Counted from the first letter of the stretch, positions 1-6,961 are shown. The stretch is 7,857 nucleotides of DNA from an uncultured Nitrosomonadales bacterium (GCA_946481065.1 CAMLMA010000083.1:1-7857); one strand, 5' to 3'. The notes: generated from the sequence alone by a model not told the origin. Translations and numbers: made by a program.

Positions 1-13
1 GCTGCCGTCGTGC

Positions 14-805
14 TCAGCTTTTCACTTCGATTTGGTGCTCGAAAGCCTTGCCTTCGTTATCGGTCGCTTTCACTTCCAGTACGCCAGGTGCGCTGGGTAC
101 GAAATCGAAACGCAGATAGGGATCTTCGCTGGTGCCCACCCCGAAATCCACCGCCATGACTTCCTTGTCGTTGAAGCTGAAGGTCGCCTTGTTGATGTAG
201 AAGGCGGGGATCGTACCCTGCGAGACCAGATCACGCTGCAAACCAGTGCGCATCGGGTGCTTGATGATAAAGGTCGTGGGCGTGGCCTGGCCGAACTTGA
301 CCGGCGTCTCCACGTGCATCTTGATCTTGCCTGCGCTGGCGCGTACCGCGGCCTCATCGTTCTCGATCGTGCCGCCACAGCCGCCGGCCGCACGGATCAC
401 GACATTCGCCATGTAGAGCTTGCCATCCGCCGCTTCGCCGATCGCGCGCACATAGGAATCGGTCTCCATGCGGATGCGGGTGGACAATTGCAGGTTACCC
501 AAAAGATCGGTGAGGTGATAAGTCGCGGCCAGCTGGATGGGGTTTGCGTCGACGATGATGTATACCTTCTTGATCGTGACCCCTTTGCTGTTATCGACGG
601 ACAGCGTGATCGGCACCTGTGCCCCGCTTTCTGCCCGCTTGGGTCCTGTGATCTGCATGAAATCGGCATCTTCGATAGTGCGATTGGCGAAGAACGCTTC
701 CTTGACCACGGGCCACAGCTTCGGATCCGCTTCTGCCCATGCCCCCTGGCTCATGCCTAGCAAAGTCGCTGCGAGCAGCGCGGACGACACCCAGTACTTC
801 AACAT
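14..805 (-). CDS. Quinoprotein dehydrogenase-associated SoxYZ-like carrier protein
   Basis: This is a 263-residue exported protein that joins a SoxY-like and a SoxZ-like domain in one chain. Residues 1-24 form a signal peptide: K3, a hydrophobic core, and an A-W-A cleavage site before EADPK. The SoxY-like part (about 28-150) ends in the carrier motif GGCGG at 141-145, with C143 as the expected attachment cysteine. The SoxZ-like part (about 160-260) carries the family signature KHPMRTGL near 182-189. In sulfur oxidation SoxYZ is a heterodimer that holds intermediates on the SoxY cysteine. Fused forms of this kind are known beside PQQ alcohol dehydrogenases, where their role is not settled. An ATG at 811 is in frame, but the GAGGAG ribosome site abuts it; the ATG at 805 is 6 nt from that site and is preferred. 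The family call is strong. The partner dehydrogenase is not in the window and may lie beyond the left edge. Confidence 0.88.
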   Translation of the reverse strand: MLKYWVSSALLAATLLGMSQGAWAEADPKLWPVVKEAFFANRTIEDADFMQITGPKRAESGAQVPITLSVDNSKGVTIKKVYIIVDANPIQLAATYHLTDLLGNLQLSTRIRMETDSYVRAIGEAADGKLYMANVVIRAAGGCGGTIENDEAAVRASAGKIKMHVETPVKFGQATPTTFIIKHPMRTGLQRDLVSQGTIPAFYINKATFSFNDKEVMAVDFGVGTSEDPYLRFDFVPSAPGVLEVKATDNEGKAFEHQIEVKS

Positions 806-811
806 GCTCAT

Positions 812-817
812 CTCCTC
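812..817 (-). promoter_or_regulatory. Ribosome binding site that sets the SoxYZ-like start
   Basis: Read on the minus strand this is GAGGAG, directly followed by ATGAGC and then ATG. The first ATG (811) has zero spacing. The second (805) has the normal 6 nt, which favours the shorter protein. Confidence 0.7.
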
Positions 818-837
818 AAGTTCTTGTTATATTGTGG

Positions 838-866
838 ATTACACGCTCTAAGACGCCTAGTATAAA
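838..866 (+). promoter_or_regulatory. Candidate sigma-70 promoter for the VOC gene
   Basis: ATTACA (838-843) and TATAAA (861-866) are separated by 17 bp, matching the -35 and -10 consensus at 4/6 and 5/6 positions. Transcription would start near 873 and leave a leader of about 110 nt before the GTG at 983. On the opposite strand TATACT (864-859) could serve the divergent SoxYZ-like gene, but it has no good -35. Nothing else is evident in the 812-982 gap. This is pattern matching only. Confidence 0.4.
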
Positions 867-972
867 AGCAAGTTCAGATTGCCGCCTTTTTGTCTTCACG
901 TATCATCGATCATCATGGACGCGCTGTCTGTGACCATGATCACCGAACGCAATCGCCTTTTAACCACAAGCA

Positions 973-978
973 AAGGGA
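973..978 (+). promoter_or_regulatory. Ribosome binding site for the VOC gene
   Basis: AAGGGA-like sequence (AAAGGGA region, 972-978) lies 4-5 nt before the GTG at 983. It supports that GTG over the TTG at 890, which opens the same frame 31 codons earlier and would add a segment with no family resemblance. Confidence 0.55.
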
Positions 979-982
979 AACC

Positions 983-1390
983 GTGTCTGTTCAGGGCTTC
1001 AATCACTACAATCTACGCGCACCGAGGGATTTGCTCGACACTTTGCGCGATTTTTATTGCGAGGTCGTCGGCCTGTCGCTCGGCGAACGACCTGCCTTTC
1101 GTAGCTTCGGCTATTGGCTCTATGCCGGTGGCCGCGACCTGCTGCACCTGAGTGAGTGCTCACCAGACGAAGTGCGCGTGACCCATGTCGAGACCACGCT
1201 CGACCATGTGGCTTTCACCTGCACCGATTTTGCGGGGACGCTTGCCAGGCTTGAGCGCCATGGCATCGCTTATGGCCAGCGTGAAGTAGCGGCGACCGGT
1301 ATCCGTCAGCTATTCTTCAAGGACCCTGCGGGCAATGGCATCGAGTTCAATTTTGCCGCGAGTGAGCCCGCCGTCGATCTCAAGCGCTAG
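983..1390 (+). CDS. VOC family protein (glyoxalase/dioxygenase fold)
   Basis: This 135-residue protein has the size and paired beta-alpha-beta-beta-beta layout of a single-chain vicinal oxygen chelate protein. Likely metal ligands, by comparison with glyoxalase I and extradiol dioxygenases, are H8 (FNHYNLR), H55 or E58 (LLHLSE), H75 (LDHVAF) and E121 (GNGIEF). The closing DPAGNGIEF signature is typical of the superfamily. Family members include lactoylglutathione lyases, dioxygenases and fosfomycin-type resistance proteins, and the sequence alone does not choose among them. The start is taken as GTG because a ribosome site precedes it and the FNHYNLR strand normally sits at the N-terminus. 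The gene stands alone on the plus strand and runs head-on into moeA. Family membership is secure; substrate and metal are unknown. Confidence 0.85.
   Translation: MSVQGFNHYNLRAPRDLLDTLRDFYCEVVGLSLGERPAFRSFGYWLYAGGRDLLHLSECSPDEVRVTHVETTLDHVAFTCTDFAGTLARLERHGIAYGQREVAATGIRQLFFKDPAGNGIEFNFAASEPAVDLKR
1387..1390. other. Shared CTAG: convergent stop codons of the VOC gene and moeA
   Basis: The palindrome CTAG supplies TAG to the VOC gene (1388-1390, plus) and TAG to moeA (1389-1387, minus). The genes therefore overlap tail to tail by 4 bp, leaving no room for an intrinsic terminator between them. Confidence 0.9.
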
Positions 1391-2664
1391 ACGATGCCAT
1401 CCAGCAGTTGTACGGACACGGTAGCCCCGGCCGCTATGTTGCCTACCGTTTCGTCGAGCACGATAAAACAGTTGGCCTCGGACATCGAGCGTAGCACCCC
1501 CGAACTCTGGCTGCCGGTCGGTTTCACCTTCCATTGCCCATCGCTGTCCGGATAGAGTACCCCCCGCTGGAATTCAGTGCGGCCGGTGAGCTTGCGTATA
1601 TCAGACGTGCATACCGCCCTCAGTAGTGGCGTGGCAGCCGGTTCCGGCTGGCCCATCAACACCAGCAAGGCTTCACGCACGAACTGGTAGAACGTCACCA
1701 TCACCGAGACCGGGTTACCGGGCAGACCGAAGTAATGCGCGTTGCCGACTTTGCCGTAGGCCAGTGGTCTACCGGGCTTCATGGCGATCTTCCAGAACAG
1801 GACCTGGCCCAGCTTTTCCAGCAACTGCTTCATGAAATCCGCTTCGCCCACCGAGACACCGCCGCTGGTGAGTATGACATCGGCACATTGCGAAGCGTCC
1901 ATCAGCGCCTGTTCAAGCCGCACCGGATCGTCAGCCACGACGCCCATGTCGATGACGTCCACGCCAAGTCGCGTCAGCATGCCATACAGTGTGTAGCGGT
2001 TACTGTCATAGACCTGACCTGGCGCCAGAGGCTGACCGATGCTGGCAAGCTCGTCTCCGGTAGAGAAGAAGGCGACACGTAACTTGCGATAGACCTGCAG
2101 TTCGCCGATGCCGAGCGAAGCGACGAGGCCGAGATCGGCGGCGCGCATGAGATGGCCACGCGGCAATACCACCTGCCCCTGCTTCAGGTCATCCCCTGCT
2201 GTGCGCACGTTCATCCCGCGCTTGATGGCATCGTTGAAGCGGATATGGTCGCCGTCGACCGTGACGCGCTCCTGTACTACGACCGTATCGCAGCCTGCAG
2301 GCATGACGGCCCCGGTCATGATGCGTACGCAATCACCTTGGCCCAGGGTACCGTCGTATGCGTTGCCGGCGTAGGCAGTGCCGACGATCTTGAGCCGGGT
2401 CTCGCCGTTCGCCTGCAGGTCGTCGGCATTGAGGGCATAGCCGTCCATGGCCGAATTGTCGTGGTTGGGTACATTGCATGGGGAGTGGATATCCACCGCC
2501 AGTACACGGCCAAGACTGTCGCGCAAGGGTACGGATGTTTTGGTCGATACCGGACTCAAGTACTGGCGGATGAAGCGGCGTGCCTGTGCCACGGGCATGG
2601 CATTGGGGTCGTAGTCATCAAGGCAGCTGGCGTTATGTACGAGGTCGGAAAGTGATGTGGTCAT
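1387..2664 (-). CDS. moeA: Molybdopterin molybdenumtransferase MoeA
   Basis: MoeA inserts molybdate into adenylylated molybdopterin to give the active molybdenum cofactor, in the cytoplasm. The 425-residue product is close to the E. coli length (about 411). Family motifs appear in order: NVPNHDNSAMDGYAL at 64-78, GDCVRIMTGAVMPAG at 110-124, FFSTGDEL at 199-206, DSNRY at 220-224, TSGGVSVGEADF at 266-277, MKPGRP at 295-300 and GLPGNPVS at 313-320. The C-terminal domain IV follows from about 345. The frame is open further upstream to 2724, but those codons overlap mobB and look unlike MoeA. The ATG at 2664 starts 13 bp after the mobB stop and begins a normal MoeA N-terminus; its ribosome site is weak, so coupling to mobB translation is likely. 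The gene ends in TAG inside CTAG shared with the VOC gene. Confidence 0.96.
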   Translation of the reverse strand: MTTSLSDLVHNASCLDDYDPNAMPVAQARRFIRQYLSPVSTKTSVPLRDSLGRVLAVDIHSPCNVPNHDNSAMDGYALNADDLQANGETRLKIVGTAYAGNAYDGTLGQGDCVRIMTGAVMPAGCDTVVVQERVTVDGDHIRFNDAIKRGMNVRTAGDDLKQGQVVLPRGHLMRAADLGLVASLGIGELQVYRKLRVAFFSTGDELASIGQPLAPGQVYDSNRYTLYGMLTRLGVDVIDMGVVADDPVRLEQALMDASQCADVILTSGGVSVGEADFMKQLLEKLGQVLFWKIAMKPGRPLAYGKVGNAHYFGLPGNPVSVMVTFYQFVREALLVLMGQPEPAATPLLRAVCTSDIRKLTGRTEFQRGVLYPDSDGQWKVKPTGSQSSGVLRSMSEANCFIVLDETVGNIAAGATVSVQLLDGIV

Positions 2665-2677
2665 GGTGGTCCATCGA

Positions 2678-3277
2678 TCATGAAGATATGGGAACAGGTA
2701 GGCGGGCCGTGGGTTGGCTGGCAAGCCATTGCATCACGAAATCGGCGACCGCTTCCGGGTCGTCAAGATCGAGCACGGGGCGATCAGTGATGACGGCAGC
2801 GTCGGCGGCGATGGCGATGATATACGGGTCGTGATCGGCCAAGAGGGGCATGCCCAGAGCCGGGCGATGGACTTCGATCTTGGCGATGGGGGCTTGCTTG
2901 AAACCTTCTATCAGGACCAGGTCGGCGTAAGCCGGCTCGATGCGCGCTAACAGGATGGCCAGGTCGGTCTCCGGCCGGATAGCCTCCGGCACGCGCGCCA
3001 GCTCGGTCATCACCGCCCATCGGTGGCGCGAGCCGATCAGCGTCTGAACCGCGCCTGCTTCGCGCAGGCGGTAGCTATCCTTGCCCGGATGGTCGATATC
3101 GAAGCGGTGGTGCGCATGTTTGATGACCGATACGCGCACGCCGCGCGTTGCCAGCGCAGGGATCAGACGCGTGAGCAGGGTGGTCTTGCCGATGTCGCTG
3201 CCGTAAGCACAAACACCGAGCAGTGGCAGCGGAAAGGAGATGCTTTCGTCGAACCCTATGCCGCCTGCTCCAGCCAC
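2678..3277 (-). CDS. mobB: Molybdopterin-guanine dinucleotide biosynthesis adapter MobB
   Basis: MobB is a GTP-binding P-loop protein that assists MobA in attaching GMP to the molybdenum cofactor. Visible features are the P-loop GSDIGKTT at 26-33, VIKHAHH at 51-57, the strongly conserved DIDHPGKDSYRLREAGA at 60-76, RWAVMTE at 86-92, the Walker-B-like LVLIEGFK at 120-127 and KIEVHR at 133-138. The product has 199 residues, slightly longer than E. coli MobB because of about 15 extra N-terminal residues. The GTG start at 3277 is the only good start in this frame and is preceded by GAGGA with 6 nt spacing. It lies within the end of mobA (22-bp overlap), so translational coupling is expected. moeA follows after 13 bp. 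Confidence 0.94.
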   Translation of the reverse strand: MAGAGGIGFDESISFPLPLLGVCAYGSDIGKTTLLTRLIPALATRGVRVSVIKHAHHRFDIDHPGKDSYRLREAGAVQTLIGSRHRWAVMTELARVPEAIRPETDLAILLARIEPAYADLVLIEGFKQAPIAKIEVHRPALGMPLLADHDPYIIAIAADAAVITDRPVLDLDDPEAVADFVMQWLASQPTARLPVPISS

Positions 3278-3834
3278 AATAATTCCTCAGGGGTGTTCAC
3301 GTTGGCGAAGGCCTTGGCATTGTCGTTGAACAGCACTTCGGCTACTTCCAGCGTGCTGTACCAGGTTTCGAACTTGCGGCCGCCGCTGTGCAGATAAGCC
3401 TCAAGGTTGGGCAGCAGCGCCTTGCGGCACAGGCAGAATACCGGATGCGCTTGCTGGCCGGTCTTGGCAACGGCCAGATCGGCGTCACGCTCCACCAGGC
3501 CGTTCATCAGGCGCTCGACCAGGTTATGCGGCAAAAAGGGCGAGTCGCAGGGCACCGTCAATACATAGGCATTCTCCGAGACTTGCAACGCCTTGTGCAG
3601 ACCTGCCAGGGGGCCGGCGAAACCGCTGATGTCATCCTCGATCACGGGATAACCAAGATTGCCATATTGTGCGAGTTCGCGATTGGCATTGATGAAGATC
3701 TCGTCGACCTGGGGCCGCAAGCGCTGCACCACATGCTCGATCAGGGGTTTGCCGAGGAACGCGACCAGCCCCTTGTCGACGCCACCCATACGGCGCCCCT
3801 TGCCGCCTGCCAGAACCACACCGCTGATACTCAT
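3256..3834 (-). CDS. mobA: Molybdenum cofactor guanylyltransferase MobA
   Basis: MobA transfers GMP from GTP to the molybdenum cofactor, giving the guanine dinucleotide form used by DMSO-reductase-family enzymes such as nitrate reductase and many formate dehydrogenases. The 192-residue protein shows the nucleotidyltransferase signature LAGGKGRRMGGVDKG at 8-22, GFAGPLAG at 71-78, the metal-binding PCDSPF at 95-100 (D97), HPVF at 130-133 and the terminal FANVNTPEEL at 176-185. Length matches E. coli MobA (about 194). The ATG at 3834 begins the first beta strand directly (MSISGVVLAGG); AAGG about 10 nt upstream is a modest ribosome site. It is the first gene of a tight mobA-mobB-moeA run. moaA lies 243 bp upstream on the same strand. 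Confidence 0.96.
   Translation of the reverse strand: MSISGVVLAGGKGRRMGGVDKGLVAFLGKPLIEHVVQRLRPQVDEIFINANRELAQYGNLGYPVIEDDISGFAGPLAGLHKALQVSENAYVLTVPCDSPFLPHNLVERLMNGLVERDADLAVAKTGQQAHPVFCLCRKALLPNLEAYLHSGGRKFETWYSTLEVAEVLFNDNAKAFANVNTPEELLWLEQAA
3284..3288 (-). promoter_or_regulatory. Ribosome binding site of mobB inside mobA
   Basis: GAGGA on the minus strand, 6 nt before GTG 3277. It sits within the mobA codons for TPEELL, so this stretch serves as both coding sequence and initiation signal. It also explains the use of a GTG start overlapping the mobA stop. Confidence 0.65.
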
Positions 3835-4077
3835 AATCCATGAACCTTATTGCTGGCAACGCGCATCGCGCGCTTGCCGATCATTGAAAATCCTTGCCGG
3901 GCCTTGTCTGAGCGACCGATATGATGCTGACTCACATCACGGGTATGTCGATCACCTTGAAAGGAGCGGGCAAGTGACGATAAAGCCCTCTATTATCCAG
4001 CAAAACAAGCGTCTTGCCGCATCTGAACGCTGGCCGACGGTGTCTGGCTGGCCTGTCGCACACCGGCAGGCATGCGC
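3835..4077. other. Intergenic region between moaA and mobA
   Basis: This gap separates the moaA stop from the mobA start. It holds the hairpin listed separately and no intrinsic terminator with a U-tract on either strand. On the plus strand AAAGGAG (3960-3966) lies 7 nt before a GTG at 3974. That frame stays open for 96 codons to 4264, but two thirds of it is antisense to moaA and the product is not recognised. No clear promoter was found for mobA; a GATAAT hexamer (3997-3992, minus) lacks a good -35. Read-through from moaA is as likely as separate initiation. Confidence 0.5.
3855..3878. repeat. GC-rich inverted repeat upstream of mobA
   Basis: Arms GGCAACGCGC (3855-3864) and GCGCGcTTGCC (3868-3878) pair over 10 bp with one bulged base and a 3-nt loop (ATC). 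In the minus-strand transcript the hairpin would sit about 20 nt before the mobA start. Neither side has a run of T, so it is not a standard terminator. A role in mobA mRNA structure, or as an intercistronic palindrome, is possible but unproven. Confidence 0.55.
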
Positions 4078-5112
4078 TCATCCACCCGTGTGTGACATGA
4101 AGCGCACGACCGCCGGCGCTGCCCGCTGCAGATCGAAATCGTGGCCTTTGGGTTTGATGCGCATGGAGTCGCGTATCGCAGCGATCAATGGCTGGTCATC
4201 TTCGGGGTGTGCACGCAGCAAGGGCATCAGCTCGACTTTGTCTTCCTGGCCCAGGCAGAGGTAGAGCTCGCCTTTGCAGGTGATGCGCACACGGTTGCAG
4301 GATTCGCAGAAATTGTGGCTATGCGGCGAGATGAATCCGACCTTAGTGCGGGTGCCCGGGATGCGCCAGTAGCGTGCCGGACCGCCGGTGGTTTCGGCGC
4401 TACTGACCATGGGGTAATGTGCTTGCAGCTGCTTTAGCGTGGCCTCATTGCTGACATAGGTGTCGAGCCGGCCATGGTCGACCTCGCCCAGCGGCATTTC
4501 CTCGATGAAGGCGATATCGATCTCTTGTTCGATTGCAAAGCGCAACAGCGGTAACGCTTCGTCATCGTTGACGCCACGCATCAGTACGGTATTGAGCTTG
4601 ATGCCCTCGAACCCGGCATGCCTCGCTGCAGCGACTCCGCGTAAGACCTTGTCCAGATCGCCGACCCGGGTGATCTTTCGGAAACGCTCGGCGTCCAGGC
4701 TATCGAGGCTGATGTTGATGCGGCGAACGCCGGCCCGCTTCAGTGCGGCGGCTTGATGCTCGAGCTGCGAACCGTTGGTGGTGACGACAAGCTCACGCAG
4801 GCCTGGTAGCTGGCCGACCTCTTCGAACAGTTTCAGGGCATTCTTGCGCACGAGCGGCTCGCCACCCGTGATGCGTACTTTGCTCACGCCAAGGGAGACA
4901 AAGGCTTTCACCAGGCGCGCGCATTCCTCGAGTGACAGTACCTCTTCGCGCGGCAAAAAGGTCATGTCCTCGGACATGCAGTACACGCAACGAAAATCAC
5001 AGCGATCGGTGATCGACAGACGGATGTAATCCACCTTGCGACCGTAACGGTCGATCAGCGCGCCATCTGGCAGTGCGTCTTCTGGGCGTGGGTTATCGGG
5101 GGCTGCTGACAT
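4078..5112 (-). CDS. moaA: GTP 3',8-cyclase MoaA (radical SAM)
   Basis: MoaA catalyses the first step of molybdenum cofactor synthesis, the SAM-dependent cyclisation of GTP that MoaC then converts to cPMP. The 344-residue protein has both expected iron-sulfur sites. The radical-SAM motif CDFRCVYC is at 38-45 (C38, C42, C45). The C-terminal substrate cluster is C269, C272 and C286 in the pattern CxxC-x13-C. The SAM-binding TGGEPL is at 82-87, and the protein ends in the conserved Gly-Gly that is required for activity. The N-terminal extension of roughly 18 residues (MSAAPDNPRPEDALPDGA) is longer than in E. coli, and the ATG at 5112 has no strong ribosome site, so the exact start is slightly uncertain. 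moaC, moaD, moaE and moaB/mog are not in this window. Confidence 0.96.
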   Translation of the reverse strand: MSAAPDNPRPEDALPDGALIDRYGRKVDYIRLSITDRCDFRCVYCMSEDMTFLPREEVLSLEECARLVKAFVSLGVSKVRITGGEPLVRKNALKLFEEVGQLPGLRELVVTTNGSQLEHQAAALKRAGVRRINISLDSLDAERFRKITRVGDLDKVLRGVAAARHAGFEGIKLNTVLMRGVNDDEALPLLRFAIEQEIDIAFIEEMPLGEVDHGRLDTYVSNEATLKQLQAHYPMVSSAETTGGPARYWRIPGTRTKVGFISPHSHNFCESCNRVRITCKGELYLCLGQEDKVELMPLLRAHPEDDQPLIAAIRDSMRIKPKGHDFDLQRAAPAVVRFMSHTGG

Positions 5113-5152
5113 GCGGGGATACCGGCCTTGAATCCATTGGTATAGACGATCG

Positions 5153-5181
5153 ATTGTAAGTCTTTAGGGATGGATGAACAA
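5153..5181 (-). promoter_or_regulatory. Candidate moaA promoter
   Basis: On the minus strand TTGTTC (5181-5176) and TACAAT (5158-5153) are 17 bp apart, placing a start near 5146 and a leader of about 34 nt. A perfect TTGACA (5187-5182) lies just upstream but its spacing to TACAAT is 23 bp, too long to pair normally. The site lies in the 79-bp gap after the glycosyltransferase gene, so moaA can be expressed on its own. Confidence 0.42.
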
Positions 5182-5191
5182 TGTCAATCGC

Positions 5192-6844
5192 CTAGCCGAG
5201 GTGCTGGTAGAGGCGGAAGCTTTCGCGTCGGTCTGTCGGGCGCTTGCCATGCCAGATCAGTTGCCAGGACGGCCCTGGCTCGATCTTGTCGCGGCCGCGT
5301 TCGTCCTGGATCAAGTAGAGGTCGCAATCCATGCGTTGCGTCGTCTCGAACGGCTGCGTCTGGATATCGGTATAGTAATGCAGCAGTGCTTGCTGCGCGG
5401 CGCCCAGGTTGCGGCTGGTGATGCAGGCGAATCCAGCTGGCGCGGCAGTTGCGATCTGGTGCATGACTTTCTCGTAACTTCTCGCTGAATCGATCCAGGG
5501 GAGCCAGAGCGACATCAGCAGGCTCCATGTCATGGTGATGCCGACTGCCCAATCCGTGACTGCGGCACGGTTGGAACGTTTGGCGTTGAACACGACGACA
5601 CACCAGATCACCGTGACCAGCAAGGCCGCAAGGAATGCCGGCAGACGGAAGTGTGGCTCGGCGATCGCGGACAGGACTTGCATGCGTTCGGCGATCTTCG
5701 CCGGCCAGCCAGTCATCATCGCGAACCAGCCGAGCCAGATGAGGAAACTCATGACCCCGAACAGGATCAGGCCGAACCAGTTGAGCAAGCCGGCGGCGCC
5801 GCGCCGGAGGGTCTCGACACTGCCCCCCGCCAGCGCCGTGAGCGGTAACAGCAGCGGCAGGGCGAAGATCTCGCGATCGTTGGCTGCGAAGCCGGTGAGC
5901 AACAAGGCGACGGCGAAATTGACGATGAGGAGCTGGAACTTGGGCTTGGTGAGCAAGTTGGCACGGAAGCGCCACAGGCCCCAGGCTGCCATAGGCAGTG
6001 CGGGCCAGGCGAACCAGGCCAGGGTCTTGGTGAAGTACCAGTGGTTATGCTGGCTGAATTGCGCGACGGACTGCGCTAGCCAGCCCTCGAACTGCACTGG
6101 CGCCAGATGCCAGAGCAGCAAAGGCCAGATCGACAGCCAGGGTAGCGCTGCGATCAGGCTCAAGCCGAGCACGATGAAAAAACTCTTGCTGCGCCAATGG
6201 CCGAAAAAGATCGGCAGGGCCAGCGCCGTGCACAAGACGATGCCGGCATAGCGCACGTCCCCCGCCAGGAAAGCGACGCCGATACCTGTCCCCAGCAAGG
6301 CACTGGCGCGGAACGGTCTGCGTTTGGCCAAGGCCAGGGCATAGAGGCCCATGGCGCATCCCGCCAGTGCGGCGACTTCCGGCATCAGCATGTGGGCGGT
6401 GACGATCAGCCCTAGTGATCCGAGGAAGATGAATGTCGTCTGGCGCCCGATGCCGCGCCCCCATAGTTCCCGGCCGATCATGCCGACCATGAGCAGGGTG
6501 ATCGCCATCCATAGCCCGCTGACCAGCCGCGCACCATCATGCATAGGTAGCCAGGGGGAGAGCAGCTTGGCCATGCCGGCCGCGCTCAGATAGTAGAGCG
6601 GCGGAGTTCCGATCGTGGTCTGGCCGATGGCCATCGGCGTCAGTAAATGTTCGCCGGCCAGCATCTGCTTGACGATGCTGATGCTCTGGGATTCGTCTGG
6701 CTTCCAGGGTTGGTGGCTGATGAGGCCCAGGCAGACCCAGACCACGCACAGCAGGATCAGCAGGCGCGTCTTGGCGCTTTCGCCGATCCGTGCGCGTGGG
6801 GTCGCCAGATTGCCTTGCCAGTCATGTTCGAGTTCGAATGCCAC
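5192..6844 (-). CDS. ArnT/PMT-like polytopic glycosyltransferase
   Basis: A 550-residue inner-membrane protein with about a dozen hydrophobic segments between residues 28 and 450 and a soluble C-terminal tail of roughly 95 residues. The first extracytoplasmic loop has HQPWKPDESQ at 44-53, with an adjacent acidic pair (D50, E51) as in the catalytic loop of ArnT and protein-mannosyltransferase relatives, followed by TPPLYYL. These GT-C enzymes move a sugar from a polyprenyl-phosphate carrier to lipid A, protein or another acceptor in the periplasm. Acceptor and sugar cannot be read from the sequence, and no aminoarabinose or lipid A gene is nearby, so the name arnT is not assigned. The start is GTG at 6844, 4 nt after AAGGA (minus strand, 6853-6849). 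The gene stands between the rpmE terminator and the moaA promoter and looks monocistronic. Confidence 0.82.
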   Translation of the reverse strand: MAFELEHDWQGNLATPRARIGESAKTRLLILLCVVWVCLGLISHQPWKPDESQSISIVKQMLAGEHLLTPMAIGQTTIGTPPLYYLSAAGMAKLLSPWLPMHDGARLVSGLWMAITLLMVGMIGRELWGRGIGRQTTFIFLGSLGLIVTAHMLMPEVAALAGCAMGLYALALAKRRPFRASALLGTGIGVAFLAGDVRYAGIVLCTALALPIFFGHWRSKSFFIVLGLSLIAALPWLSIWPLLLWHLAPVQFEGWLAQSVAQFSQHNHWYFTKTLAWFAWPALPMAAWGLWRFRANLLTKPKFQLLIVNFAVALLLTGFAANDREIFALPLLLPLTALAGGSVETLRRGAAGLLNWFGLILFGVMSFLIWLGWFAMMTGWPAKIAERMQVLSAIAEPHFRLPAFLAALLVTVIWCVVVFNAKRSNRAAVTDWAVGITMTWSLLMSLWLPWIDSARSYEKVMHQIATAAPAGFACITSRNLGAAQQALLHYYTDIQTQPFETTQRMDCDLYLIQDERGRDKIEPGPSWQLIWHGKRPTDRRESFRLYQHLG

Positions 6845-6887
6845 GAGATCCTTATTTTCTAGTGCCTAGCCCGTTTTGGGTCTGCGT

Positions 6888-6916
6888 ATTCTAATGCGCG
6901 GGGCGATCAACATAAA
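6888..6916 (-). promoter_or_regulatory. Weak candidate promoter for the glycosyltransferase gene
   Basis: On the minus strand TTTATG (6916-6911) and TAGAAT (6893-6888) are spaced 17 bp. The -35 match is only 3/6, and the site begins in the U-tract of the rpmE terminator. Since that terminator should block read-through, a promoter is needed somewhere in 6845-6918, and this is the best candidate seen. Confidence 0.25.
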
Positions 6917-6918
6917 AC

Positions 6919-6944
6919 AAAAAGGCAGCCTGAGCTGCCTTTTT
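6919..6944 (-). terminator. Intrinsic terminator of rpmE
   Basis: A perfect 11-bp inverted repeat has arms AAAAAGGCAGC (6919-6929) and GCTGCCTTTTT (6934-6944) around a 4-nt loop. On the minus strand it lies 17 bp after the rpmE stop and is followed by TTTTTGTTTT. The A-run on the other arm makes it formally bidirectional. Confidence 0.92.
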
Positions 6945-6961
6945 CGAACGCTGAATAGCGA

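Noticed and set aside
32..760. Long 242-codon plus-strand frame opposite the SoxYZ-like gene
   Set aside because: It mirrors the coding strand of a well-supported gene, has no recognisable domain, and is typical of antisense frames in GC-rich DNA.
890..982. N-terminal extension of the VOC protein from TTG 890
   Set aside because: The residues are rich in His and Arg and unlike the fold. A ribosome site supports GTG 983 instead.
2152..2655. 167-codon plus-strand frame opposite moeA
   Set aside because: Antisense to conserved MoeA motifs, and no independent evidence of coding.
3915..3945. Possible CRP-like site (TGTGA half on the minus strand)
   Set aside because: The second half-site does not match at the required spacing.
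5184..5975. 263-codon minus-strand frame within the glycosyltransferase gene
   Set aside because: It is a shifted frame of the membrane protein, rich in Arg, Ala and Pro, with no hydrophobic pattern or family motif.
5532..6251. 239-codon plus-strand frame opposite the glycosyltransferase gene
   Set aside because: Antisense shadow with no domain signature and no promoter or ribosome site seen.
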